NCBI GenBank assembly: GCA_900539945.1
Contig: UQDV01000004.1
Span: 1 to 64,000 of the forward strand
Reading direction: 5' to 3'
Source: an uncultured Faecalibacterium sp.
Lineage (GTDB): Bacteria > Bacillota > Clostridia > Oscillospirales > Ruminococcaceae
DNA length: 64,000 nucleotides
The notes beneath the pieces were generated by a model, which saw only the letters and a program-made list of their open reading frames with translations, had not been told where the DNA came from and did not search any database. Shown here one piece after another: positions 43,952 to 52,353 of this stretch. The stretch's first letter is position 1, and each line of letters begins with the position of its first letter. Made by a program: the position numbers and the translations under genes.

Positions 43952-45439
43952 ATGACCGCTGTAATCTACGCCCGCTATTCATCCGACAGCCAGCGTGAAG
44001 CGTCCATTGAAGGGCAGCTGCGCGACTGCAAGGACTACGCCGAGAAGAACGGTATCACCGTGGTCGGCACCTACATCGACCGTGCCTACTCTGCCAAGAC
44101 GGATGACCGCCCGGACTTCCAGCGGATGATCAAGGACAGCGGAAAGAAAATCTTCGATGTGGTTCTGGTCTGGAAGCTGGACCGCTTTGCCCGGAACCGC
44201 TACGATGCCGTGAACTACAAGTACCAGCTGGAAAAGAACGGTGTCCATCTGGTGTCTGCCATGGAACCCATTTCGCAGGGACCTGAAGGCATTATGGTGG
44301 AGAGTATGCTGATCGGCATGGCAGAATATTATTCCGCCGAACTTGCCCTGAAAGTAGCGCGCGGTGAGCGCGAAAATGCCCTCCAGTGCAAGTACAACGG
44401 CGGTATCGTTCCGCTGGGCTTCACCATTGGCAAGGAGGACCGACTGTACCATATCGACCCGGAGACGGCTCCCATTGTGCAGGAGATCTTTACCCGGTAC
44501 GCCAACGGCGAGCCTGCCGAGAAAATCGCAGCCTCCCTGAATGAGCGAGGGCTGCGCACCCGCACCGGGAAGCCGTTCGTGAAGAACAGCTTCTTCCAAA
44601 TTTTCCGGAACCGCCGTTACATCGGTGAATACCGATATAAGGACATCGTGACACCGGGCGGCATTCCCGCCATCGTGGACGAGGACTTGTTCAACCGGGT
44701 ACAGCAGCGTTTTGAGCAGAACAAGATCGCCCACGGTCGGCCTGCGAAAGAGGATGTGAGCTATCTGCTGACCACTAAACTGTTCTGCGGCAAGTGCGGT
44801 ACGCTCATGGGCGGCGAGAGCGGCACCAGCCACATGGGAAACACCTACTATTACTACAAGTGCGGCAAAGCCAAACGCCACGGCAAGGCGCACTGCGACC
44901 TGAAAGCCATCCGCAAGGAACCGCTGGAACGGTTCGTGGTGGAGACCGCCATCAAGGTGATTTTCAGCGATGAAATCATCGAACGGCTGATAGATTTGAT
45001 TATGGAAGCCCAGCAGCAGGAGAACACCCGGCTACCCGTTCTGAAAGAGCAGCTCCGGGATATGGAGAAGCGGCTGGCAAACCTTCTGGAAGCCATTGAA
45101 CAGGGTATCCTGACCCCGACCACAAAGCAGCGGTTGGACGAGCTGGAAGCCCGGAAAGAAGCCCTGAATACCAGTATTCTGGAAGAAGAACTGAAAAAGC
45201 CAGTCCTGACCCGTGAATGGATTCGGTTCTGGCTTGAGAAATTCCGCAAGGGTGACGTAGGCAGTACGGAACACCAGCGACAGATCATTGATACCTTTGT
45301 CAACTCGGTCTACGTCTTTGATGACCGGGTCGTGCTCAATTTCAACTTCACGGACGATGCCAAGACAGTCACCCGTGAAGAGGTTTTAGGTTCGAGTGCT
45401 GTGGACAATGCTCCACCAAACGTAAGGCCGTTTACCTGA
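43952..45439 (+). CDS. Large serine recombinase, intact
   Basis: The 495-residue protein has all domains: resolvase (MTAVIYARYSSDSQREASIE, catalytic Ser10; LVWKLDRFARNRYDAVNYKY), recombinase domain (DPETAPIVQEIFTRYANGEP, FFQIFRNRRYIGEY), zinc ribbon (FCGKCG, then YKCGKAKRHGKAHC) and a coiled coil (about 350-420). Such enzymes integrate and excise conjugative or mobilisable elements at short sites. GAGAGGTG precedes the ATG and a good promoter lies upstream. It may mobilise the HipA-to-BREX side or the tRNA-side genes; its attachment sites are not identified. Confidence 0.94.
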   Translation: MTAVIYARYSSDSQREASIEGQLRDCKDYAEKNGITVVGTYIDRAYSAKTDDRPDFQRMIKDSGKKIFDVVLVWKLDRFARNRYDAVNYKYQLEKNGVHLVSAMEPISQGPEGIMVESMLIGMAEYYSAELALKVARGERENALQCKYNGGIVPLGFTIGKEDRLYHIDPETAPIVQEIFTRYANGEPAEKIAASLNERGLRTRTGKPFVKNSFFQIFRNRRYIGEYRYKDIVTPGGIPAIVDEDLFNRVQQRFEQNKIAHGRPAKEDVSYLLTTKLFCGKCGTLMGGESGTSHMGNTYYYYKCGKAKRHGKAHCDLKAIRKEPLERFVVETAIKVIFSDEIIERLIDLIMEAQQQENTRLPVLKEQLRDMEKRLANLLEAIEQGILTPTTKQRLDELEARKEALNTSILEEELKKPVLTREWIRFWLEKFRKGDVGSTEHQRQIIDTFVNSVYVFDDRVVLNFNFTDDAKTVTREEVLGSSAVDNAPPNVRPFT

Positions 45440-45456
45440 AAAGGTAAGCGGCTTTT
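45427..45456 (+). terminator. Terminator after the recombinase
   Basis: CCGTTTACC pairs with GGTAAGCGG around a short A-rich loop, followed by CTTTTTC; it starts inside the last codons. Confidence 0.75.
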
Positions 45457-45550
45457 TCTTGTACCTACGTGCTTTTTGATATGCAAAAGTGAAACGGATT
45501 CACTTTTGCATATTGATAATGAAACGTGTAGGAGGCCCCCTTTTCAGTCG

Positions 45551-45583
45551 TTTGTAGCAAGTTTGTAGCAGATCTGTAGCAAA
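45551..45583 (+). repeat. Three 11-bp direct repeats of TTTGTAGCA
   Basis: TTTGTAGCAAG, TTTGTAGCAGA and TCTGTAGCAAA stand head to tail with period 11, about 110 bp after the recombinase stop. They may be recombinase or accessory-protein binding sites near an element end. The rest of 45440-45747 holds only the terminator and the next promoter. Confidence 0.6.
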
Positions 45584-45683
45584 ATTCGGGGAGTAACGAC
45601 AAAATGGCTCCGAAAACCCGATTTTTACAGATTTTGGGGAATAAAATTTTATCCTTGAATTTTGTGCAGAATGACGACAGTGC

Positions 45684-45712
45684 TTTTCATTCGGATTCTA
45701 ATGCCGTATAAT
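45684..45712 (+). promoter_or_regulatory. Promoter of the HipA-like gene
   Basis: TTTTCA (45684-45689), 17 bp, TATAAT (45707-45712), 35 bp before the chosen start. Confidence 0.7.
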
Positions 45713-45747
45713 AAAGAAAAAGATCATGGATGAAAGGAGAAATCGCT

Positions 45748-46887
45748 GTGCGCTACACCATCCGGCATTTTGATTTGCCACTGCTTACCTTTGAAGCAAA
45801 CATGGACAGTGCAGATACTGACCTCCATATTATAAAGGTCTACGAAGAAAACCGTTCCTTTTTACCTTTGAACCTGACTGTATCAGAAGATGGTGTAGAA
45901 CGCTGGCTGCGGCATCGCACAATTCCGAAGAACCGAGCGTATGTAGATGCTCTGCTCTCTAAGGTGGGGCTTTCTTTGAATCGTCCGCTGGGAATTATCA
46001 CCGTCTGCAAAGGACTTTCACTCAATGATTGCTTTTGGGTCGATGCAGAAGGTTCTGGTGATACCTTTGCAAAGGTGAACCTCTACGATAATCGGTTCAG
46101 TCAGGTACTGGCAGCAATCGCTTTTACCGGCTATGGCAGCAGTGTGCGGACATCTCTTGCGTCTTGCCCGGAGTTCTCGACCAACGGGATGCTGCCCAAA
46201 TGCTGGCGCAGACAAAACGGAAAAATCTATCTTTATAAAGGCGGCACGTCAGGGTTCAGCAATCTGGGGTTTGAACCGTACTCGGAACTTTATGCTTATC
46301 AGGTGGCACAGGCTATGGGCGTGAATGCGATCCGCTATACCCTGACCAAAGACCTGAAAAAGACGCTCTGTTCCAAGTGCGAGCTGTTCACCAGCAAGGA
46401 GTATTCCTATCTGCCCATCGGACAGCTTGTGCCGAAAGGCGGCATGAAGGCGATCCGGGAATATTATATGGAGCTGGGACAGCCGTTTGTGGATGCACTG
46501 GAAGATATGCTCGTTTTTGATGCAGTCATCTGCAATACTGACCGGCATCTGGGCAATTTCGGTGTGCTGGTGGACAACAAAACCAACAAAATTGCAGCGC
46601 CTGCACCGTTGTTTGACCATGGCAATTCCCTGTTCAGTCTGGGTGGAACGGATCTTTGGGACAACCAGAAAGCATTTGATGAATATGCCCGCACACTGCT
46701 TCCGCTTGCATACGATGATTTCTTTGCAGCTGCAAAGAGTGCAATGAAACCTCGTCACCGTACAATGCTCCATAAGCTGCTGGATTTTCGGTTTGACCGT
46801 CGGGCAACACGGTATAACCTGCCGCCGAAGCGTCTGAAAATGATTGAAAAAGAGGTTCAGCGCAGAGCAAGAGTGCTTTTAGGGTAA
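45748..46887 (+). CDS. HipA-like Ser/Thr kinase domain protein
   Basis: The 379-residue protein resembles stand-alone HipA-fold kinases: a nucleotide-binding region (GKIYLYKGGTSGFSN), FEPYSELYAYQVAQAMG, catalytic loop CNTDRHLGNFG (Asp, His, Asn) and metal-binding LFDHGNSLF. HipA toxins phosphorylate tRNA synthetases; stand-alone members have diverse or unknown targets. GTG 45748 is chosen because AAGGAG lies 8 nt upstream; ATG 45730 has none. No HipB antitoxin is adjacent. The gene is closed by a terminator. Confidence 0.8.
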   Translation: MRYTIRHFDLPLLTFEANMDSADTDLHIIKVYEENRSFLPLNLTVSEDGVERWLRHRTIPKNRAYVDALLSKVGLSLNRPLGIITVCKGLSLNDCFWVDAEGSGDTFAKVNLYDNRFSQVLAAIAFTGYGSSVRTSLASCPEFSTNGMLPKCWRRQNGKIYLYKGGTSGFSNLGFEPYSELYAYQVAQAMGVNAIRYTLTKDLKKTLCSKCELFTSKEYSYLPIGQLVPKGGMKAIREYYMELGQPFVDALEDMLVFDAVICNTDRHLGNFGVLVDNKTNKIAAPAPLFDHGNSLFSLGGTDLWDNQKAFDEYARTLLPLAYDDFFAAAKSAMKPRHRTMLHKLLDFRFDRRATRYNLPPKRLKMIEKEVQRRARVLLG

Positions 46888-46892
46888 AAAGG

Positions 46893-46939
46893 AAATCGCC
46901 AAACGTGAGAGATTTTTCTCTCATGTATTGGCGATTTTT
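46893..46939 (+). terminator. Terminator after the HipA-like gene
   Basis: AAATCGCCAA pairs with TTGGCGATTTTT, with an inner GAGAGA/TCTCTC stem. Confidence 0.85.
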
Positions 46940-46953
46940 CTGGTTTGTGGGGA

Positions 46954-47094
46954 TTATTCTTCTGGCAGAGCCAGAACTTCATCTTTGACCAGTTGATTGG
47001 CCGAGTCAAAGGCTTCGATCATCTGGGTCGCTTTCGGATGGAGATATGTTTTGTCCCTCAAATAAACCTGAAAACGGCTGATTTTGATACAAAA
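46954..47094 (-). pseudogene. C-terminal coding remnant of unknown family
   Basis: The minus strand stays open for about 46 codons to a TAA, with plausible coding character near the end (YLHPKATQMIEAFDSANQLV, KDEVLALPEE). No start or ribosome site is seen and no family is recognised. It lies between two terminators and is probably a gene tail left by rearrangement. Confidence 0.35.
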
Positions 47095-47149
47095 CTGTCC
47101 ATATATAAAGAAGCAGGACAATCAACACGGACTGCCCTGCAAAAGTAAA

Positions 47150-47175
47150 GGGGGAGCATCCGAAGATGCTCCCCC
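47150..47175 (-). terminator. UUCG-tetraloop terminator after the AAA/PDDEXK gene
   Basis: On the minus strand GGGGGAGCATC-TTCG-GATGCTCCCCC is followed by TTTACTTTT. Confidence 0.85.
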
Positions 47176-47184
47176 AGTAGATAG

Positions 47185-48858
47185 TTATTTTTTTCTTACC
47201 AGGCAGCGTTTTTTGAAGAATGCGATGCCATAGCAGAGAATGTCATCATAGTCATCCCGGAAATCTGCGGCATACATCCGGTCGTTGATCTGCTGAATGG
47301 CAGTATCACAGGCATCCGGCAGAGCATCCAGAGTTTTTGCATACTTGGCTTCAAAAATTGCCACACGGCCATTGCGGATATCCTTTACAATAACATCGCT
47401 GCGCCCCTCGCCATGCTCTTTGTTGGATTCCACCACATAGCCAGCACCAGTGAAGATGCCTGCAAGGAAAGCGTGGTAAAAATCCTCCCGATAGTCATGG
47501 TAGCTGATGGTCATGCGCAGCAGCTTGGTCATTTCTTTTGTCAGAGCTTCGCTGTTTCCGCTCCAGACTGAATCAAACAACGGGCTGCGGTTCCATGCCT
47601 TAGCGCTGTCGTCAAACCATTTGCTTACAGTGGTTTCAAAAATTTCCCGAATCTCTGCATTGGGAATCATCAGCGCAGAGCAGTCATCCGGCAGCGAATC
47701 CGTCAGATCCTTATCCCGCACCTTGGTCAGATAGCCTGTCAGATACAGCACACTCCAAAGATTTTCCTCAGAGGAGTGCAGATAATCGTAGGTCAGGTTT
47801 TCTTCAATATGCTGAACAATAGAGCCGCCAGCCATCAGAGTTTCAAGCTTTGTGGTGATATTGTCGCCTGCATAGTCGATGAAAGAACGGATGATGGCGT
47901 TATCACTGGTGTTTTTCCAATAGCTTTTCGGCTTCTGTGCTACACCATACTGGAAATCCCGCAGATAACTGATTACGTCCCACGGACAATAAATGTCTGC
48001 ATCGCCAAAATGGTAACCGTCGTACCATGCCTTGATTTCAGCAGACTGCGATTCAAGATCAGCATCTTTCAGCATTTGATTTACATCTGCCTGTGTAAAA
48101 CCAAAGGATTCGCTCAACCGGGGAGAAAGAATCGTATCCGAAACGAAATTGTTCGTCCCGGTAAAAATGCTTTCTTTGGCAATTTTCAGGCAGCCAGTAA
48201 CAACAGCAAAGTCGAGGGAGGTGTTGTCTTTGAGCGTGGTGCTCATCATAGCCCGCATCACGTCCAGCATCTGCGAATAATATCCGTTGCTGCTGGCTTT
48301 TGCAATGGGAACATCATACTCATCCAGAATGACGACCGCCGATTTTTTGAAGTGAATTTCCAGCATCCGGGTCAACAGCAAAAAGCAGCTTTTGGTTTCA
48401 TCTATGGATGCAGTGCGTCCCAGAATTCGCTTAAAGATGCCTTTGTCATCGTCAGAAATAGCATCGTCATCCAAAAGAAACTGATAATCCTGAAACGCAA
48501 ATGCCAGTTTCATGCACAGCATTCCATAGGCACTTTCAAAGGTCAGACCGTCCGTGTCCTTGAAAGAGAAAAATACCACAGGACACTGGTTCATCCATTT
48601 TTTGCAAAGCTCTGTATTTTTGGAGATTGCCAATCCCTCAAACAGTTGCTTGCTGTCTTTGCGGATATCCAGAAAATTTGCGAGAGTGCTCATACCAAGG
48701 GATTTTCCGAAGCGACGAGGGCGAGTAATCAATGTTACTTCAGCGATACCTCCGCTAAGAAGTTCAGAAATCAGATTGGTCTTGTCGATATAATAATACC
48801 CGCCTTCTCGAATCTTTTCAAAATTCGAGATTCCAACAGGAAACTGCAAATCTTTCAT
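47185..48858 (-). CDS. AAA-ATPase-like protein with PD-(D/E)XK nuclease domain
   Basis: The 557-residue protein has the AAA_ATPase-like N-terminal domain: VGISNFEKIREGGYYYIDKT, Walker A RPRRFGKS (residues 46-53) and VVILDEYDVPIAKA. Its C-terminal domain has a nuclease-like core (GRSDVIVKDIRNGRVAIFEA followed by KYAK). The family is frequent in gut Bacteroidetes and Clostridia, often near mobile DNA, with no proven role. ATG 48858 with AAGGAG is chosen. It lies 112 bp after the DUF1071 gene, as an addition to recombination module copy 2. Confidence 0.88.
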   Translation of the reverse strand: MKDLQFPVGISNFEKIREGGYYYIDKTNLISELLSGGIAEVTLITRPRRFGKSLGMSTLANFLDIRKDSKQLFEGLAISKNTELCKKWMNQCPVVFFSFKDTDGLTFESAYGMLCMKLAFAFQDYQFLLDDDAISDDDKGIFKRILGRTASIDETKSCFLLLTRMLEIHFKKSAVVILDEYDVPIAKASSNGYYSQMLDVMRAMMSTTLKDNTSLDFAVVTGCLKIAKESIFTGTNNFVSDTILSPRLSESFGFTQADVNQMLKDADLESQSAEIKAWYDGYHFGDADIYCPWDVISYLRDFQYGVAQKPKSYWKNTSDNAIIRSFIDYAGDNITTKLETLMAGGSIVQHIEENLTYDYLHSSEENLWSVLYLTGYLTKVRDKDLTDSLPDDCSALMIPNAEIREIFETTVSKWFDDSAKAWNRSPLFDSVWSGNSEALTKEMTKLLRMTISYHDYREDFYHAFLAGIFTGAGYVVESNKEHGEGRSDVIVKDIRNGRVAIFEAKYAKTLDALPDACDTAIQQINDRMYAADFRDDYDDILCYGIAFFKKRCLVRKK

Positions 48859-48970
48859 GCAATGCTCCTTTCCGCTCACAGAGGAGAGCTTTCAGAACTC
48901 ACTACTGTAAGTGTACCATGAAATATAGAATCATACAAGAATCAAGTGACATCGAAATAGAGCAGTTTTA

Positions 48971-49681
48971 TTATGCTACGTTCAATCTGGTTGCCTTATA
49001 GCAGTCAGCGCACATTCCCTCATGGGTGGCTGCAAACTCTGCCGCCTGCAGGATAGAACCGTCCTTCAGCTTGACCCTCTTGATGGGCTGGTTGCACCGG
49101 GCACAGATGCATGGAATAGGCGGCTGTTCCTGCTTCGGGGCAGCGGATCTCGGTTTCGGCTGCTTTTGCGGCTCTGCCTCCGGCTGTGGTGCAGCATCTT
49201 CCGGCAAATCCTCTCCGGCATAAACGTACAGGCCCAGACCAAACATAGCGAGGTTCTTTACCAAGCACCGCATGATAGCCTTATTCACATCGAACATGGA
49301 GGCTGCTTCTACGGTGCGCTCTTCCATGCCGACCTTTTCACGGCGGCGGGTCTGAGGATTGTAGTCCCATTTCGGGGTGGTATAGGTGTAAGGCACAGCT
49401 TTCATGGCTTTGTTTGCGCCATCCAGTACAGGCAGCCACATTTCGTGCGAAACGCCCTCTATCGTGACAGTGGTATACACCATGAAGCCGGTTATGGGAT
49501 CATAAACATAGGGCAGGCCGTTGAATTTCTTGACCTCATAGCTGGCAGAAGGATACAGCTTTTTCACCTCTGCCCAAGCATACGCCCAGCTTACATATTT
49601 CAGTTCCGTGCTGCCGGACTTTTTGACTTCCAGATGATCTTTGAAGTCAATAGCAAATAATTTTACGAATGGATTTTCCAT
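48971..49681 (-). CDS. DUF1071 putative ssDNA-annealing protein (copy 2)
   Basis: The 236-residue protein is almost identical to the 18150-18866 product, from MENPFVKLFAIDFKDHLEVK to the Cys finger CICARCNQPI. GGAGGC precedes ATG 49681; a longer frame upstream lacks a ribosome site. In copy 1 the gene follows yqaJ directly. Here a complete ATPase gene with promoter and terminator stands between them, so expression must come from read-through or an internal promoter. Confidence 0.85.
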   Translation of the reverse strand: MENPFVKLFAIDFKDHLEVKKSGSTELKYVSWAYAWAEVKKLYPSASYEVKKFNGLPYVYDPITGFMVYTTVTIEGVSHEMWLPVLDGANKAMKAVPYTYTTPKWDYNPQTRRREKVGMEERTVEAASMFDVNKAIMRCLVKNLAMFGLGLYVYAGEDLPEDAAPQPEAEPQKQPKPRSAAPKQEQPPIPCICARCNQPIKRVKLKDGSILQAAEFAATHEGMCADCYKATRLNVA

Positions 49682-49702
49682 AAGAATGCCTCCAATTCTG
49701 AT

Positions 49703-49740
49703 AAAGAAAAAAGGGCACAACAGCGTCAACTGTTGTGCCC
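49703..49740 (-). terminator. Terminator after the DUF4143 ATPase gene
   Basis: GGGCACAACAG pairs with CTGTTGTGCCC around 6 nt (49713-49740); on the minus strand TTTTTTCTTT follows. Confidence 0.9.
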
Positions 49741-49753
49741 CATGATGTGAAAA

Positions 49754-50953
49754 TTACGGATTGAGCAGAAAATCAATGATGTTTCGATGAATGATTCCGT
49801 TTCGGCTTAAATTCGCCAAATCACCACTGATAACATACTTAGGATAGTTGTCGTGCAGCCGCTCAAGATTACCGAACTCCCGTTCTTCATCGGCGGGAGT
49901 GATCAGGTAAGCAACCTGAATATAGAGCTTTTCATCTCCACGGTAGCAGATAAAATCAATTTCGGTGTCGTCCAGCTTGCCGACCTGAACTTCATAGCCA
50001 CGGCTCCGCATTTCCAGATATACGATGTTCTCATACAACTTGTTGCTGTCAAGTTTTTCGCTTTTCTTGATAACGTTCCGCAGGCCAAGATCGACTGCAT
50101 AGTACTTTTCTGTGCTGGACAGGAGCGCTTTTCCTTTGATATCATAGCGGCTTGCATTCAGAAGGATAAAGGCTTCCTTGAAATAATCAACGTAGTTCAG
50201 TACGGTAGCAGTGGTTGTCTTGATTCCTTCCGAAACCATGCGTCCACTGATATTACGGGCAGAAAACGGATTGCCGATATTGTCCAGCAGGAATGCAAGG
50301 ACATTACGTAATGCGGTCTGTTCGCGAATATTGTGGCGCAGCATGATGTCACGGACAATGATAGCCTCGTAAAGATCGTCCAGATAGGTGGTGATCGAAT
50401 GATCGTCAGGGAGGAAGAAACGCTGCGGAAAACCGCCGTACTTCAAATAGTCTGCGAAGAGCTTTTCATCCGAAGTATAGGTTCCATTTTCAATGCATTG
50501 CTGTTTTGCTTCGGCCAGCGAAAAGGGGAAAACCTGAATCTGGATGTATCGTCCGGAAAGATAGGTTGCCAGTTCGCCGGAAAGCAGCTTGGAATTGGAG
50601 CCGGTCAGGTAAATATCACAATCGAAATCGACACGAAGAGAATTGATTGCAATCTGCCAGCGCTCCACCTCCTGAATCTCATCCAGAAGAATATAAATTT
50701 TGCCGGTGCAGCCTTCCGCTTTTTCTGCGATGTAGTCGTAAAGCGTTTCTGCAGTACGGGTGTTGCGGAAGCGCATGGACTCAAAATTGGCCTGAATAAT
50801 GTTCTGTGCAGGAATGTTGCGCTGGAGGAGCACGTCCTTGATCTGACCGAGAAGGACTGTTTTTCCACAGCGCCGGATTCCAACCAGAACTTTAATCAGA
50901 TCCTGATCGATAAAAGGAATGATCTTATCCAAATAACTTTTGCGCAGAACCAT
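49754..50953 (-). CDS. AAA ATPase with DUF4143 domain
   Basis: The 399-residue protein has Walker A VLVGIRRCGKTVLL (residues 25-32), Walker B YILLDEIQEVERW, sensor YLTGSNSKLLSGEL, YLSGRYIQIQVFPFSLAEA and a C-terminal DUF4143 domain with EIDFICYRGDEKLYIQVAYL. This family is common in variable regions; function unknown. GAGGTGA precedes the ATG. It has its own promoter and terminator and interrupts the yqaJ-DUF1071 order of copy 1, so it looks like an inserted single-gene cassette. Confidence 0.9.
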   Translation of the reverse strand: MVLRKSYLDKIIPFIDQDLIKVLVGIRRCGKTVLLGQIKDVLLQRNIPAQNIIQANFESMRFRNTRTAETLYDYIAEKAEGCTGKIYILLDEIQEVERWQIAINSLRVDFDCDIYLTGSNSKLLSGELATYLSGRYIQIQVFPFSLAEAKQQCIENGTYTSDEKLFADYLKYGGFPQRFFLPDDHSITTYLDDLYEAIIVRDIMLRHNIREQTALRNVLAFLLDNIGNPFSARNISGRMVSEGIKTTTATVLNYVDYFKEAFILLNASRYDIKGKALLSSTEKYYAVDLGLRNVIKKSEKLDSNKLYENIVYLEMRSRGYEVQVGKLDDTEIDFICYRGDEKLYIQVAYLITPADEEREFGNLERLHDNYPKYVISGDLANLSRNGIIHRNIIDFLLNP

Positions 50954-50974
50954 CGTGCATCACCTCATATTCTT

Positions 50975-51003
50975 ATCTTAGCATACAATTATTGTTGTGT
51001 AAA
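50975..51003 (-). promoter_or_regulatory. Promoter of the DUF4143 ATPase gene
   Basis: Minus strand TTTACA (50998-51003), 17 bp, TAAGAT (50975-50980), about 22 bp before the ATG. Confidence 0.65.
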
Positions 51004-51047
51004 CAGTATTGTACTTTTCTATTAAATAAAAATAGCTGAAACGCGAA

Positions 51048-51073
51048 TTTTGTATGCCTATAGGCATACAAAA
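51048..51073. repeat. Perfect 26-bp palindrome at the end of yqaJ copy 2
   Basis: TTTTGTATGCC-TATA-GGCATACAAAA is fully self-complementary, directly downstream of the yqaJ stop and just outside the ATPase cassette. There is no real T-run, so it is a weak terminator at best; a protein site or insertion target is possible. Confidence 0.65.
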
Positions 51074-51074
51074 A

Positions 51075-52007
51075 TTATGCTGCATGGATAATGGTAAACC
51101 TGCGGCTGCTTACATTCTTGCTGTACCGATTGAAAATATCGGGCTGTTCTTTCTTCAAACGCTGGGAGTCTACCCGTTTACTTTCGGAGGATACCCACGA
51201 TACCTTATAGCCCGGTGCTGTGCCATAAGCGGCATCCTGCATTTGTAGCTTGACCTGCTGCTCAATAGCTGTTTTCTCCTGTTCCATCTGCTCGATTTGA
51301 TCAGAAAGCTCCTGCCGCTTGTCCAACAGATTACGGATGGGATTCAGATCGGCAGTTTTGTTTCTATCATCTGCAGAGTACAGCTGATTGATCTGCTGTG
51401 TATCCCCCTCGCTTCCGGTAGGTACAGGCGGAATTTCGGGCATCACGTTGTATTTCCAGAAGTGCTCTTCCTTGGCAATGAGGTTGTTCAGAACTTCTTT
51501 GTCGGTTGTGATCTTGTGAATCACCAGCTCCTTCCCGAAAATCAGAGCAGCAATGTACCAGCAGTCAAAACCGCTGACAGCCAGATAGTGATTGACCTGA
51601 GCCATGTAATGTGCAGGGATTTTTCCATCTGCCCACTTATCCGCAGAGAACGGTGAAACCGTTTTGCACTCCAGCCCGGCCTTCTGTCCAACGATCAAAC
51701 GGTCAAAGTCCGCCAGAAGCAGTGGATGTTCCTCACTTTGGTAGATGGCATTTGCACGGCGTACTTTCAGACCGGTTGCTTCGGTGAAGCGTTGTGCGAC
51801 ATAATCTTCCAGATCGCGTCCCTGGCGCATAGCCTCATTATCGATGTTCTCAATAGTTTCGCTGTTTTTGTCGCAGTAAACCTGAAAAGCAGAACGATAG
51901 GGATTTACACCCAGAATGGCACCTGCATCGGTGCCGGTAATACCGCACTTGCGGTAGCGGAGCCAATCCTCTTTGGACAGGTTCAAAGTTGAAATCAATC
52001 TTTTCAT
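51075..52007 (-). CDS. YqaJ-family viral recombinase exonuclease (copy 2)
   Basis: The 310-residue protein is collinear with the 17158-18090 product with about 30 substitutions. It keeps GITGTDAGAILGVNPY, ADFDRL and GLECKT, so the catalytic Asp/Glu/Lys set is intact. Its start overlaps the upstream gene by 4 bp as in copy 1. Both copies appear functional. Confidence 0.92.
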   Translation of the reverse strand: MKRLISTLNLSKEDWLRYRKCGITGTDAGAILGVNPYRSAFQVYCDKNSETIENIDNEAMRQGRDLEDYVAQRFTEATGLKVRRANAIYQSEEHPLLLADFDRLIVGQKAGLECKTVSPFSADKWADGKIPAHYMAQVNHYLAVSGFDCWYIAALIFGKELVIHKITTDKEVLNNLIAKEEHFWKYNVMPEIPPVPTGSEGDTQQINQLYSADDRNKTADLNPIRNLLDKRQELSDQIEQMEQEKTAIEQQVKLQMQDAAYGTAPGYKVSWVSSESKRVDSQRLKKEQPDIFNRYSKNVSSRRFTIIHAA

Positions 52008-52342
52008 GCGCTTTGCATCCTTTCTTTCATAATAGATTCGGCAAGAATGAAGTCATATTCCACCAAGTCTTTCATGATGGTGGAAAAGTCGGCAGCTAAC
52101 GAATGGCAAGAGCCAACCCACAGATCATAAAGAAAATCCAGAATATTATTTTGTACCCTGAGATGGTTCCAGTAGCGCTCCTCCAGTCTGCCCTCGGATT
52201 CCAAAACAATAATGGCGGTGCTGATGGTACTTTTCATCGTGATCTCATAAGCCATGGTAACGCTGATTTCAGAAGCACTCTTCTCAACGTTGTCAAAAAA
52301 TTCCGTGAATTCCCTGAAAATGCGGTTGTTTACATCATTCAT
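52004..52342 (-). CDS. Hypothetical protein of the recombination module (copy 2)
   Basis: The 112-residue protein is homologous to 16823-17161 (VNNRIFREFTEFFDNVEKSA, YEITMKSTISTAIIVL, NILDFLYDLWVG) but is the most diverged member of the module, roughly 60% identical by eye. AAGGAG precedes ATG 52342, 11 bp after the DUF932 stop. Family unknown. Confidence 0.75.
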   Translation of the reverse strand: MNDVNNRIFREFTEFFDNVEKSASEISVTMAYEITMKSTISTAIIVLESEGRLEERYWNHLRVQNNILDFLYDLWVGSCHSLAADFSTIMKDLVEYDFILAESIMKERMQSA

Positions 52343-52353
52343 GGCTTGCTCCT

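Noticed and set aside
46945..47148. 67-codon plus-strand ORF
   Set aside because: No ribosome site, lies between two terminators, and the opposite strand has the better coding character as a gene tail.
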